NCBI GenBank assembly: GCA_963585895.1
Contig: OY757934.1
Span: forward strand, 33,546,712 to 33,610,711
Direction: 5' to 3'
Source: Sepioteuthis lessoniana
Taxonomy: Eukaryota; Mollusca; Cephalopoda; Myopsida; Loliginidae
Length of the DNA: 64,000 nucleotides
In this document: positions 52,501 through 64,000 of the stretch, piece by piece
Layout: every line of letters starts with the position of its first letter
Position numbering within the stretch: the first letter of the stretch is position 1
The notes under the pieces: model-generated
Told to the model about the DNA's origin: nothing
The model's database searches: none
The model's input: the letters and a program-made list of their open reading frames with translations, nothing else
Position numbers and translations under genes: made by a program

Positions 52501-53384
52501 GCTGTATTATTATTTATGCAAATAATGCCTGCTATTGTTTAATGTCAGAAGATGAACTTATAAAGCTTTTGGGGGTACCTGCTCTATAAGGAGAAGAAGG
52601 ACATTCTTAAACAGTTCCCTCAACTCTCTCTTCAATAACTCTGGGGAGGATGATAACAGTAATACAAAAGTATTAGATACAATATGAAAGAAAAGATGAG
52701 GAGATTTTTGTCCTTAAGTTTTGTAGGAGAATAAACTCTACTTAGAATGCAGTGAGGAGTTGGGCGTTGCTTTTGAAGAAAGGACACAAATGAGTTTTTG
52801 CTACTATAAAAGGTTTATTGTACATATACACAATATACAACAGGTAGATACAACATACAAAACAAGCAAAAGAGTTCAAAGAGTTGTAGATAAATATGCT
52901 GGGGAAACTTAGCTGTTTAGTTGTTTCTGGTAACTTGTTCAGGCCCTGTTGAAGCTTTGTAGTGGTTGCATTTGTCTGCTCTCAACTGCTAGGTGGTGGA
53001 TTCACTTCCCGAACCATCATCATTTAGGACTTGTATGATATGGTCTTAGCTAGAACTGCTAGCCTGTGTAGTGGCAAAATGAGGACGATTCCTTGTGATG
53101 TCTTGTTTTTTGGCCAGCCTCGTGTAACCTCCAGAAGGGCTGTGATTGGCCAATTTGGCCCTTGTCATGTGTGTCCTCTATGGAATTCCAATAAAGAAGA
53201 GATGTTATGGGGTACTTCTTAAGGTTAATGTTTTTCCACAACCTGGTAAACCCAGGAATAAATAATAAACAGAAATTGAGTGAACATGAAGATTTATTTG
53301 TAATAGGACTAAAATGTGATTATCTGCTCATTAAAGTGTTTTTTGGTCATTCTGGTATTTGATATTTTTTTTTTGTTGGTTAGT
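52501..53384. other. Unassigned sequence
   Basis: A moderately GC-richer patch (52740-53240) with no recognised gene or repeat end. The open frames at 53031-53222 and 53241-53059 overlap on opposite strands and show no domain. Confidence 0.4.
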
Positions 53385-53925
53385 TGATTGTTTTGTTTTA
53401 TGGTGTATCATCCCTTTTCGGGTCATTTAACGCTGAATTAAATTTAAAACAATTCAGTTTAGTATAAGTAGAGTATTTTGTTTACAAGTAGTTGAATATC
53501 AAAACAGTGCAGTTAAATTTCAAAACAGTTCAGTTTAGCAAAAGTTCATTTTAGTTCTATTTGATCCATAGATAGGACCTTATCAGGTACTACCACTCTG
53601 GGTCAGAGTGGATAAGTATAGTTTTTGTTTACACACAGTTAAATGTCAAAACAGTTCTATTTCCAGCAATTCAGTTTAGCATAAGTATGCTGTTTAGTAC
53701 TATTTGACCCATAGACAGGACCCTATCAGGTGCTACCACTCCGAGCCAGAGTGGACTTGAGAGTGATGGCAATGAAGGGGTGCTCTGCATTCCCCAAAGC
53801 TCCAGCATCACTGGAACCTCACTATCAGATTGTTTAGTGTCATATCCAGGACACTCAGGGGAATCTTACCCATTTGCAAAGATTGTCGTGTATTCTACAG
53901 CTCCAGCCGACTGGGCAAGGATTTT
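53385..53925 (-). mobile_element. Hairpin-rich retroposon (family H, copy 2)
   Basis: Minus orientation: head GCCCAGTCGGCTGGAGCTGT at about 53918, hairpin-bearing CCACTCTGGCTCGGAGTGG at about 53733-53751, then a second core piece CCACTCTGACCCAGAGTGG (about 53592-53610). CAGTTTAGCATAAGTA-type units follow, ending in a GGCGTT/CAGCGTTAAATGACCC tail and ACAAAACAATC. The duplicated core echoes the dimer at 19501. Target duplications are not clear. Confidence 0.7.
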
Positions 53926-53929
53926 TTTG

Positions 53930-55195
53930 AGAAAATTTAATTTCTCCCTCTTTTAAAAATTGCATTTATGAAAGTTGGATTTTAGAGAATATCCAATCTC
54001 TCTTTAAAATCGCAAAAAATATACGTTTTTTTTCTTTTTTGAGAAAATTCCTCTTGTTATCATAAAGTTGCTAATCTGAGAAAAACCGGGATTCTTCTTC
54101 TTCTCCTGTTCACTAAATTAGATTTGATATTTTGGCTGTTTCTCTACCTGGTTTATGACCGTCTGCTTTTTAGTCTTTTTATCTGTGCACAATTAGAATT
54201 AAGTGGACTTCCAAATTTTTCTTTCAGGAATTGTTTTGAGAAAACAACCCACTAGTTAGTTATAAAATAATTTTAAGAGAAAGAAAGGCATCTGCATTGA
54301 CTTTATACTATTTCTTTATTTTTTAATCTTTTAATTTCTATGACATTTTTTTAATTAGTTAAAAATGTTCTAATGGAGGGAAGAAGTTTATGATTCTTTC
54401 TTTTTTATGTTTTTAGTAAATTTTGCAAATCTTTTGAGCGTTTTTTAATTTTATAACAAATGATTTTTATGAAATATAACTGTCAAAAATATAATTTATT
54501 TTTTCATTGTTTTTCAACTATATGCAAGGGAAAATAGAATTGATTCTTGGTGTCCAATTGTTCTTTGTATTAAACTTCCAGTGAGTTTTCATTTAACATT
54601 TAAAAAAAACTTTTCCTAGTCTTATTTTTGCTCCCCTCTTTTTTTAATTGGATTCTTTTTTCTTCTTTCTTTTTGCTAGGTTGTCGCCACCTTTTGTAGA
54701 TGAGAAAAACCATTAGTTTACCTTGTTAACTTTATTGCTCCTTACGAACTTATCAAGTGTGTGACAAGGAGTCTACAACGTGCTTCATAGTCTATTAGGA
54801 ATATTAGTAAACAAACAAAAATGACCTTTCATTGTATTGGAATTTCAACTTCATCTTTTTACACATCAGCGTAAAATCAGTCAATGGAATGAAGACACTT
54901 ATTCTAAAGTTGTACTGTTATCCGTTATTAGCATTCAAAATTTGTGCGTCACAATGTAAACATATATGTTTTAGTATCTCAGATAGGTGGGTATCTTTGA
55001 GTACATGGACTCTCAATTAAATGTTTTCAAACAAAGTTTCCTGAACTTTGGAAAAATCATTAAAAACAAAAACAATTACAAACCATAAATCTATGATTGA
55101 AAATAATTTTGTCTTATGACATTTATGTTCCAAAATTTGAAAGAAGTTAACAATATTTTTTGTCTCATACCCGGTTTTTCTGAAGCTTTTTTGAG
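53930..55195. other. AT-rich sequence without recognised genes
   Basis: No coding signal or repeat boundary recognised. Confidence 0.45.
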
Positions 55196-55440
55196 GAGTA
55201 GATTTTATAGAGTGCTTGTCAATGGCCCGGGAGACCAGGGTTCAATCCCAGGTCGAGTCATACCAAAGACTCAAAAAATGGTACTTGATGCTTCTTTGCT
55301 TAACACTTAGCATTATAAGGTACGGACCAAAGGTAAAGTGATGCAATCCTGGGAATGCAGTAGCGCCCTCCCCTATACTTAGGTGTAGTAGCTATTGAAA
55401 CGGGAGCCTTCGGGTCGCCCTCGACTACGGTCGCCAACAA
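55196..55440 (+). mobile_element. tRNA-derived SINE with conserved central domain (family N, copy 3)
   Basis: Head TTGTCAATGGCCCGGGAGAC then GGGTTCAATCCCAGGTCGAG (a good B box), core CATACCAAAGACTCAAAAAA and GGTACTTGATGCTTCTTTGC, end CCCTCGACTACGGTCGCCAA. The best-preserved head of the three copies. Confidence 0.78.
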
Positions 55441-58392
55441 GATTTATTGACCCATAGGCTTAAGTAAAAGTATAGTATCCGCCCAGGAGAGGTGTGGTAA
55501 AAAAAAAGAAAAGAAAAGATGTCCTTTGAAATTTTTTAAAGGGCGTCTTTCAATCCAGATGAATGAATCGATTAATAATAACTCGAACACTCTCTATTAG
55601 GTGAACCATCAACTCACCGGTAATTGTTAATTGTATTGTTGTTTTCGTTCTTTCGTTATTTTTTTTCTTTGTATTGTTGTTGAAATTGGACAAAGCATCT
55701 CAGAAAGAACTCACCTTCTCTCATGAATGTGTGAATACATGTTCTTCTTACTGAACTTAACTCGTCCATGTGATCTGCCTAATAACTAATAAATCAAAAT
55801 AAACGAATGTAACGGGATTGATTAATTCGAATTTTACAATTTCGAAAAAGTAGAAAAATAAATGTTATTTAGTTCGTTTTTGTTTTGTCATTCATTATCA
55901 TTTTTCTTTTATAGTACTATTATGTGGTACACGAAGACACTTTCCACACCAGACGATTATCTTCTTCCTGAGAGATAAAGAGAGAGGGGGGGGTCTCTTT
56001 ATGTCACGTGGTTTGTGCTTTCATATCTATTCGTTTTAACATCTACAGGTGACCCATTCATGACTATGGATTTACGGCCGTTCCTTTTACCAAGCTTGAA
56101 TACTTGACCCATGTATTTATTTACCTGATCTGGATTAAAAAAAAAAAAAAGCAATCACGAATCACCTACTAAAGACAGGAGCTTAGGTAACAACTTTAAG
56201 AAAGGTTTTTTTTAAGGATATGGAGAAGTGTATAAGTCATTATTGGCTTTTACAAGGTAAAAACACATAAAAAACAACTTTCATTTCGTTTTCTTTTTGT
56301 ATTTTTAAGATTTTATTAACTTTTACTAAGTTTTCTTTGAAAAAAAAACAACTTTTTTTTCTTTTCCTTTTTGTTTGCTCACTTTTCTTTAAAGTTAATT
56401 GTCATTTTTCGTCTTAAACTTTTCAAAAAGTTTTTTTTTAAACATGTTTTGATTCACGTCAACTTTTTCATAAAGTGGGTGTGTAAAAGTAGTAAGTATT
56501 TAACGGTGGGGGGGATTTTCTTCTACAAAAACGTATTTGGAACAAAAGTTCTCATACTTTCTTTTGCTAGTCCTTTTAAGTCTTGTAGCAATTTATTTGG
56601 TTTTTGATTTACAGTAGTAAGTTTAGTTTTAGTCGAAACATTTGTTCCTTTTCTTTAACATTTGATTATCATTTTTTTTTTCACTGTATTTTTAAATCTT
56701 ACAAAAATTCCAAAAATCTTTTTTGACTGTATTTAAATCAGATACACTTTTCATAAAAATCTTTGAAAAATTTAAATGGAATCGATTGTAACTATAGCAT
56801 TCTAATTTGGTTTTACCGTTCGCAGTAAAAAAAAAAAAAAAAATGCATCTCACATGTGAAATGAAAACAAAAAAAAAAAAAAAAAATAACAAAAACAAAC
56901 AAACATGTAATTTTCTTTTTGTACTAAAAATTGATTTTATTTTAGTTTGATCTAAAGTACATGCCAGTGGATTTTGGACGTTTATCAGATTCATAAGATA
57001 AAAACGTTGATTTGATTCTATGATCAGTCTGACCTAATTGAAGTCTCTTTTTTTTTGTTGTTGTTTTGTACAAACCTCACCTATTGTAAAATAATTCCTA
57101 AGAACATTTATCTGTGTAGTAGTGTGTATAATATGCGTCACCTTTAATAAGAACATTACTACAGATCCGACCCCATTCCACATATCCGTCCTTTTTCGCA
57201 TATTTACATTTCAGTCAGTAATTATATTTGTTTTAATATTCTGACAAATTAAGGAAATCTTTATTTTGATTTTACTGTGATCCCAGTTCTCCATGAAAAA
57301 CCTGGAATCTAATAATTTGAAGTAAAATAAAAAAAAATAATACATTGATGAATTTTTCTATTTGGATTTCGAACTGGAACCTATTCTGAAACTTTCTGAA
57401 CAATTTTAATTGAAATTGTATTTTTTTTATTTTATTTTTATTTATTTTTTACTTAACATTGAATTAATATTTACTAAATTAGTTTTATAATGCAAAAGAT
57501 GTCGTAACTTTTGACAAGATAAATTAGTTACTTTTCCCCCTCTCTCTCGCACACCTTTTTTCTAGTTGTGGACTGCGGAGTAAATAATTCAGGAGAGAAA
57601 GAAAAGAAAACATTGTAAAACACAATTTCGAATTAGATTGAACCGATGGGATTAATTAACTTGTTGAGGAATTATTTTCAACTCTTTAAAAACGCGTTGT
57701 TGACAAACAGATAAAACTACCTGGATTTTTTTTTTTTCAATAATTTTATGTTCAAATTCAGTTTTACCTTAATCTTTCAAGTCTTTTGGTTCTGTTTTTG
57801 AGTTTTCCATTATACTGTTGGGGCGGGGGCGAACTTCTGCAGAAAAAATCTTATGGAGTTGTTTCTTTCAACTCCCACCATTTTCGAGAAAGACACACCT
57901 GTTGTTCATAATTGGTTAGAAATGTTAGATAGGAAGTAAAGTAATGCGAATAAAATGTCTATGTCGTTATTTTTTTCAATTTTGTTTCAGATTTAAAAAA
58001 ACTGTTCATTTAGTATAGGGGTAGGGGAACCAAAAAACCAAAACAAAACAAAAAAAAAAACTCTATTGCTTTACTTCCTTTAGTGCATCAAAAATTAAAT
58101 AGTTTTTTAATTGTTCCTAAAAAAAAAAAATCCCTATGGGTTTGTTGGTCAAATTTTGCCGCATGTTTTTTCTTTTTTTTGCTATTCAAAAGATCTCAAT
58201 CTGTTTTTCTTTCAAAATTACCAATTATGAACATAAGTAATAATGAATATTGTTTCAAAATTATTGAATGTTTATGAAATCTGAATATAAGACTGTTTAG
58301 AATTTCGGTCGGTGACCACTAATGAACAGTCAGGTGCTATCTATGCTAGAATAGGCGAAGCGTAGTTAAAAAAAAACGAATTTGCAACTTTG

Positions 58393-58427
<35 letters not shown>

Positions 58428-60893
58428 TGTGTTCTCAGTTCTGTTCTAACGAATTGAAACTGAACAATTTCCACTATGATTTTTTTTTTTTTTTTTTTCT
58501 AAGAAAATATTTCAATTTGTTTAATTCGCTTCTCCCTTCCAACAAAACAAATAACAAATATTTACGATATTAGAGCTATTGACCTTCCGATTTTACTATA
58601 TTGTTCTTTCTTAACCTAAGTCTCAAATTCGCATAAATTTACGAAGGTGACAGTTTGAGACAATATTTTTCCTCTAACCTACATTTTTCCCTCTTCCTCT
58701 GAAGCTCTACGGTTTTAATTATCACCCTAACTTTATCGGTATTTATTTATTCAGTTTATGAATATAAGGAAAAAGTTTTCGAAACATCTTTTTTTAAAAA
58801 AAATAAGTAATTGATTTAATTCAAATAATTTTTGTTGATAATGAAAATAAAATAAAAAGGCTGAAATACTATTTTGTTGCTGAACTAAAAAATTCAAAAC
58901 CAGCTGGTGTAAAAAATCTTCAATTTTTATTGGTTTTAAACATTTTTCAATCAATACATTTTTACAATTCAATTAGTGTAAGTCATATACTCATCGCCAT
59001 CCACCCCTTTTTTAAAAAAAAGCTTTTCCTCCTTCTGATTTCCATTGCATAAAAAAAAGTAAAAAAATTCGATATTTAATCAATATTGTTTTGTCGTTAG
59101 AAATATTTAATTTGTTTTCAGTACAGAAAAAGATTACAGCTAAATACAGGAGTAGTGATGAAGTCGATGGGCAGCTAATATAAAACCGAACACTTACGAG
59201 CGGTTAAGACTAAAATCAAAATACAACAGTGATTCAATTTTCTTCTTTTTCTCATTAAATATTCACACACAATATTTCCTGGTAGTAATTATTTCATTTA
59301 GATATTACATTTAATTTAGCGAATAAAGTTTTTGATATATTTGATCATACGCGTGCAGCTAAAGCTATACTAATTCTGAAATTGTTTGTGGCTTTCTTTG
59401 TTTTAAAATTTATCAATTATTTTAAAATATAAGTTGAAATTTAGATGATACATTTATTTCAGAGAAATTTATTTTATGTCGTGATTATTGAAGAATGTGT
59501 CCAATTTTTTTACAGTTCGATGTAAATACCGTGTTGCATCGACTCGCAACTTGTTAACCCTTTAGTTGTTTAGTAGGCTAGGCTAACAGACCTTTGTTAG
59601 TGAGTTCGATTTTCACTGGGTGTCCCTTACTTTTGGGATTGTGCTAAAAATAAGCTAAGCTTAATAAATGACAACTTCAACATTTTTTTGTTGCGTGATA
59701 CAAGGATAATATGCAACTGTCATTCTATATCCAGTGATACTAATAAAAATTGAATAAATATAGGTAAGATAAATTCAGAATTTGGGGCTTATTTCAAGTT
59801 CAACTAAAACAAATAAAAAAAGTCTTTCCTTGGTCTTTATGGGAATGAAGGCTTTTTTCTTAAATTTCTCTCGATTTATTTCTGTTTTTTTTTCATTTTT
59901 TTTAATTTAAAAAAATTATTGAAACTCAAAATTATTGTTTAAAGAAATTAAAAACCCGAGTAAAATATTTAAAAGATTGTTTCTGGAAAAGAATTAAAAA
60001 AAAAGAAATTTTCTGATTTTGTTTACGCTCGTCATATTTTTGTTTATTTTACCGAAAATAGGTACTAATTTATTTTGAGATTAGCTATTTTAATTTTACC
60101 TTAACATTAGCAGTAGTCATTCATTTGTTCTTTGCTTGTGCCCCTTGTTTTTTTCTTCTTTCGTCTTAACATGTGTAACCAGTGTGTAATAATAATTATT
60201 GTTCTTGTTCAGCAGTTGAGTAAAGCCAAATTGTCTTTCTCACAACCTCGTTGGTTGTTGTCAAAGGTAATAATTGAAATTGTTTCCAGAACATGTACAT
60301 AATTCAAACTGTTTTAGGCACAACAATATTTACTTTATTTAAAAAAATAAAAAGGGTTTTGGAAGGAATATTTAAAAGTGAACCATTTAGATGCTCAAAT
60401 AAAAACTTCTTAGATTAATGTCTGTTTAGTGGTAGGTAAATCGAAATACAACTCTAGCATCTTTTCGTTTTGGTTGAAAGTTTTCTTTATTTGAAATAGT
60501 TGGGGAGGGAATGAGAAGTTAAAGTAAGGATGAAGTTTTTTTTTTCTAGGAACCCATTTCCTTTGACTGCACTGAAGAGTGGGAATGTTTTAAACACCTG
60601 CCTTTCTACTAATGTTTACACTGACCCAAGTTGATTGCCTTTTTGTTTTTTATTTTAATTAAAAAAAAAATGTTTTCATAGTCAAAATCACATGTAACCT
60701 GATTATGTGCTTTGCTTTCATTCAACTAGATGTAGAACTGACACTCTGGTGTTACTACCATTTTTTTTAAATATTGATTTTGTTTATTAATCAAATATTG
60801 ATTACTTACAAGTGTGTGTTTTAAATTTTAATTTAAACAGTATACATTATTTTTGTGAATGTCTCACTATATCAGTTCATGTTTGTTATATCA
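55441..60893. other. Long AT-rich region without recognised genes
   Basis: Homopolymer A and T runs are frequent (for example A run at 58398-58425, T run near 58481-58498). No transposable-element ends or domains seen. Short candidates (a tRNA-like segment near 59560-59630, and a 54-nt exon-like block at 60213-60266) are treated as unproved. Confidence 0.45.
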
Positions 60894-61101
60894 TCTTTTT
60901 TAATAGCATATCAACTTTCGTGGGTTATTTAATGCCAAGGCCATCCTTGTAGAAGAACAGTTGTGGTATCATTTAAGCCATAGCTGTGGGGGGGGGTAAG
61001 GAGTTCATACCTTTCCCAAAATTGTTATTCCAAAAGTGAACGTAATTGTATGACTGGAGTTCGTACTCGCTTGCTATGATATTGGAGTACAGCACTTTAG
61101 T
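60894..61101 (-). mobile_element. tRNA(Gln)-like SINE (family T, copy 3), split at its head by copy 4
   Basis: Minus SINE with tail AGCATATCAACTTTCGTGGG-type sequence at the left, core GAAAGGTATGAACTCC, and head GCGAGTACGAACTCCAGTCA. Its head end is where the plus-strand SINE 61113-61351 inserted. Confidence 0.8.
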
Positions 61102-61112
61102 CACTACATTTC

Positions 61113-61351
61113 GGGGGGGGGTGTCCTCGTGGTGTAATGGTTAAAGCGATGGACTGCGGAATCGTAGTAAGCGAGTTCGTACTCCAATCGCGTTATTACG
61201 TTCACTTTCAGGCAAATACCCTCGGGAAAGGTATGAACCCCCCCTTATCCTCCCAGCTATGGGTTAAATAGTACCACTATTGTTCTTCTAGAAGTATGAC
61301 TTTGGCGTTACAAAGGTTGATATGCCATTAAACAAAGAAACCAAACCAAAC
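61113..61351 (+). mobile_element. tRNA(Gln)-like SINE (family T, copy 4), inserted in copy 3
   Basis: 239 bp between exact 11-bp duplications CACTACATTTC (61102-61112 and 61352-61362). A run of G precedes GTGTCCTCGTGGTGTAATGG and TTAAAGCGATGGACTGCGGA, B box GCGAGTTCGTACTCC, the core CAAATACCCTCGGGAAAGGT and a tail ending AAACCAAACCAAAC. Opposite orientation to copy 3, giving a head-to-head pair. Confidence 0.93.
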
Positions 61352-61362
61352 CACTACATTTC

Positions 61363-62404
61363 ATCTTATGATTTCAAATGTTAAATGTACTCTTTTGTTT
61401 ATTTTTTACTTAATAACTTTTTAACTATAACGTAAGTTGTATTTATTTTTTATTTTAAGGTTTTCTACACATGCAATGCATGAACACTTACAAATATACA
61501 AGACTCATCTTTTCTGTCTTCAGTGTACAATGGCTGACTTTAATATGGTTATTGTCTCTTATTTGGTAACTTGACACTTTCATATTGTATTAACTGGTAA
61601 GGATAACAGTGTCAATATTACTTAAAACAAACTACTGTCATTCTAGCTTCTGTATAGTAATGAAGATTAAATTGTATGGATCTACTCAATTATATTTGTT
61701 CTGGTTGAATCAGATAAATGTCTATGGTTCTTTTTGTTTGATGTAAGAAATTATCCTTATCATGCACTGATGTGTTTGGACTAGTCTTCATCTTGGTTGT
61801 CATTATATTCACAATATTTCAATCACTCTACCTTCTAGCCTTTTTTGCATATTTTTCATTGTCAGTATTCTTATATGAATTTCAAACTGAACCTTTCATT
61901 CAGTTCTTGAACTTCTTATTGTGGTGTCCATCTTGAATTTTTACTGTTTGTATATCCCAGTGAACAACTATATGACTTTTATGTACTATCCGACCTAAGG
62001 ATTGAATTAATGATCACTAAATAACTCGATACTGTTTACCAATGCTTTTATCCATTAGATCATGTGTTCTAAAGTCATGTTTCAGCTGTTGTATTCTATC
62101 ACAACAACTGACATGAGGGTACTAGTGTTGAGTACATCAGTGTATAATAATGTCTGTAGTTCTTTTCAACATGAACTAATGGGAATTTTTTTTGAGTTCT
62201 GAGTAAAAAAAACAAAAACAAAAAAGAATCTGATAAGTATTTATTTTCAAAGTACATATATGAAGTTTATGAGAATTAAGATTAAGTACACCATGCTGCT
62301 TCTATAAAAATTTAAGGTTGGTATAATGAATTGGATCATGACTTTTTTTCTTCATGATAAAGATTTTAATGAAGGAACAATATACTTAATCTATTGAAGT
62401 ACAA
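61363..62404. other. AT-rich sequence without recognised genes
   Basis: No coding signal or repeat recognised. Confidence 0.45.
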
Positions 62405-62417
62405 CAACCTTTATGGT

Positions 62418-62756
62418 TTATTTGTTTGGGTTTTATGGCATATCAACCTTTTGTAGTTTATTTAATGCCATATCCATTTTTATACAAATAAACAGTTCTA
62501 TTTCAAACAATTCAGTTTAGCCAACAAAAAAGGTTCTATTTCAAACAATTCAGTCTAGCATAAGTATACAGTTTAATTGTCAAAAACATTTCTATTCCAA
62601 GCTCTTCAGTTTAGTTAAACAGTTCTAATTCAAACAATTCAGTTTAGTATAAGCACACAGTTTAATTCTATTTGATCCATAGATTGGACCCTATGAGGTG
62701 CTACCACTCTGGGACAGAGGGGGCCTGGAAGTGATGGCAATGAAGGGGTACTCTAC
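62418..62756 (-). mobile_element. Hairpin-rich retroposon, 5'-truncated (family H, copy 3)
   Basis: Flanked by exact 13-bp duplications CAACCTTTATGGT (62405-62417 and 62757-62769). Minus strand: it starts inside the unit at GAGTACCCCTTCATTGCC, passes the CCAGAGTGGTAG block and CTATGGATCAAATAG, then CTAAACTGAATTGTTTGAAA units, and ends in the GGCATTAAATAAAC...TATGCCATAAAACCC tail. Five-prime truncation with a target duplication is the mark of LINE-driven insertion. Confidence 0.85.
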
Positions 62757-62769
62757 CAACCTTTATGGT

Positions 62770-63304
62770 GAAATTATTCATGATTTTTGTAGTTTATAGT
62801 ACACAAAACATCGACTAGACTCTTTCCATAAATTTTTTTGTTGGATAAGATAAAATCTCTCGGTTATAAAAAAGGATAAGGGAAAATGATAAAATTCTTT
62901 GTTAATCGTAATCTGATACATCATTACAAGAAAAATCCATGAAAAGTTTGTCATTGCTGTTCTTTACTTTATTCAAATCTATTTCAATTGAAGGATTTGA
63001 TAAATTGACTCAAGAAAGACCTATAGTCTTGTAATAATGGTTTCATTGCAAAAGATAAAATAAAATGCGTGTAATTTTAATCTTTTTTTTTTCCCTAGAA
63101 ATTACATAAATTTGAGAAAATGTCTTAGAGAGTTTCTGTTTCTTTAACAAACATAGCATTATATGGTATGTAAATATAAAGAGAGAAAAATAAGCAATAA
63201 TTACTGATTATTGATCTCATATTAGTATTTTGACTGTTTTACTCTTCAACCTTCTCCAGTATATCTTCTAGGAATCCTTTATTCTACATCGATGAGTTGA
63301 GGGC
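62770..63304. other. AT-rich spacer between two family H copies
   Basis: No feature recognised. Confidence 0.45.
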
Positions 63305-63893
63305 CCAGCCAGCTGGGACTGTAGAATACACCGATTGTATCTCTGCAAAGGAGTAAGACTTCCTCAACGAGTGTCCTGGATATAACACGAAGCAATCTAA
63401 TGGTGAGGCCTCAGTAATGCTGGAGCTTTGGAGAATGCAGAGTACCCCTTCAATGCCATTGATCTTAGGTTCATTCTGGCTCAGAATGGTAGTACCTAAT
63501 AGGGTCCTATGTATGGGTCAAATAGAACTGTTTGACATTTAAAGTGAGTGCAAACAAATGACTTATGCTAAACTGAATTGTTTGAAGTAGAACTGTTTGA
63601 TCATTTAACTGTGTGTAAATAACTGATATATAATTGAATTGTTAGTATTATATAGCAATTCTTGAAAACATTTAACTGTGTGCAAACAAATGATTAATAG
63701 TAAAAAGAATTATTTGTATTAGATAGAAATAAGCGAAACCATTTAACTGTGCACAAAAAAATGAGCTCAGGCTTGTTTAAAAGTGTAGTCTATAAAATGT
63801 GTTTAGAAATCATATCTAATATATATGTATAGAAAGGATTTGGCATTAAATAATCTACAATGGTTGATATGCCATAAAACCAAACCAGACCCA
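63305..63893 (+). mobile_element. Hairpin-rich retroposon (family H, copy 4)
   Basis: Head GCCCAGCCAGCTGGGACTGT then AGAATACACC, AGTGTCCTGGATATAACACG and the palindrome CATTCTG-GCT-CAGAATG (63472-63488), then CTAAACTGAATTGTTTGAAG-type units, ending GGCATTAAATAATCTACAAT and ATGCCATAAAACCAAACC. Target duplications are not obvious. The palindrome differs from copy 1 by a paired change. Confidence 0.78.
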
Positions 63894-63962
63894 TGGAATG
63901 ATTGTTTCCATTCTACCATTTATGCAAAAGAATATCTGGTATTAATTAACTCATCATTGTGA

Positions 63963-63986
63963 TATCCCTTTTTTTTTTTTTTTTCT
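63963..63986. repeat. Poly-T tract
   Basis: A run of about 20 T close to the right window edge. Confidence 0.9.
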
Positions 63987-64000
63987 GGACCAGAATAATT

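Noticed and set aside
59560-59635. tRNA-like segment with a plausible T arm (GTGAG-TTCGATT-TTCAC)
   Set aside because: The acceptor stem does not pair and the anticodon arm is irregular; at most a decayed tRNA-derived repeat head.
60213-60266. 54-nt exon-like block (QLSKAKLSFSQPRWLLSK) between a good acceptor and a GTAATA donor, with a possible next exon at 60552 (EPISFDCTEEWECFKH)
   Set aside because: Both could be chance in T-rich sequence; I recognise no protein family, and no further exons were found. Transcript data would settle it.

Overview
This window looks like metazoan, probably lophotrochozoan and perhaps molluscan, nuclear DNA. It is AT-rich, has intron-split coding sequence with GT/AG splice sites, carries many (TA)n and (CA)n tracts, and is packed with mariner, copia, gypsy, LINE and SINE copies. 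A short motif near 10.95 kb (AAGGGGCATAACTCT) and a SINE core containing CATACCAAAGACTTTAAAA also recall repeats I associate with molluscs. The organism call is inference from repeat style. No bacterial, viral or organellar backbone is visible.

One host gene is supported. Five small exons on the minus strand (15567 to 1094) join in frame across consistent intron phases. They encode the N-terminal part of a protein resembling the centrosomal protein CEP95. The first recognised coding exon has a splice acceptor in front of its ATG, so at least one 5' exon lies further right. The 3' part of the gene lies off the left edge.

Layout. 0-15.6 kb: CEP95 exons and large introns holding a TATG-flanked inverted-repeat transposon (1915-2685), a mariner (3494-4646), a SINE copy, a ~120 bp inverted repeat (10.69/11.44 kb) and three same-strand 3' ends of a restriction-endonuclease-type LINE (11.7-13.7 kb). 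16-20.5 kb: a SINE containing a LINE fragment, a second LINE fragment and a dimeric, hairpin-rich retroposon with a 16-bp target duplication. 20.6-38.6 kb: a domain visibly richer in CG dinucleotides, with two 98-99% identical 575-bp LTR-like elements (one inside a 1.3 kb minisatellite), a decayed gypsy element, a possible LTR pair, a LINE inside another SINE, and a broken TE-type reading frame. 39.6-41 kb: two more mariner copies. 44.5-48.4 kb: a complete-ended but internally deleted copia element with matching CTAAT target duplications. 48.4-64 kb: gene-free AT-rich DNA with SINEs and the hairpin retroposon family.

Most elements are dead. The informative content is structural: exact target duplications, nested insertions, a tail shared between otherwise different retroposons, and palindromes with paired compensating changes. 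The hairpin retroposon family (19501-20530, 53385-53925, 62418-62756, 63305-63893) is the best candidate for something undescribed.
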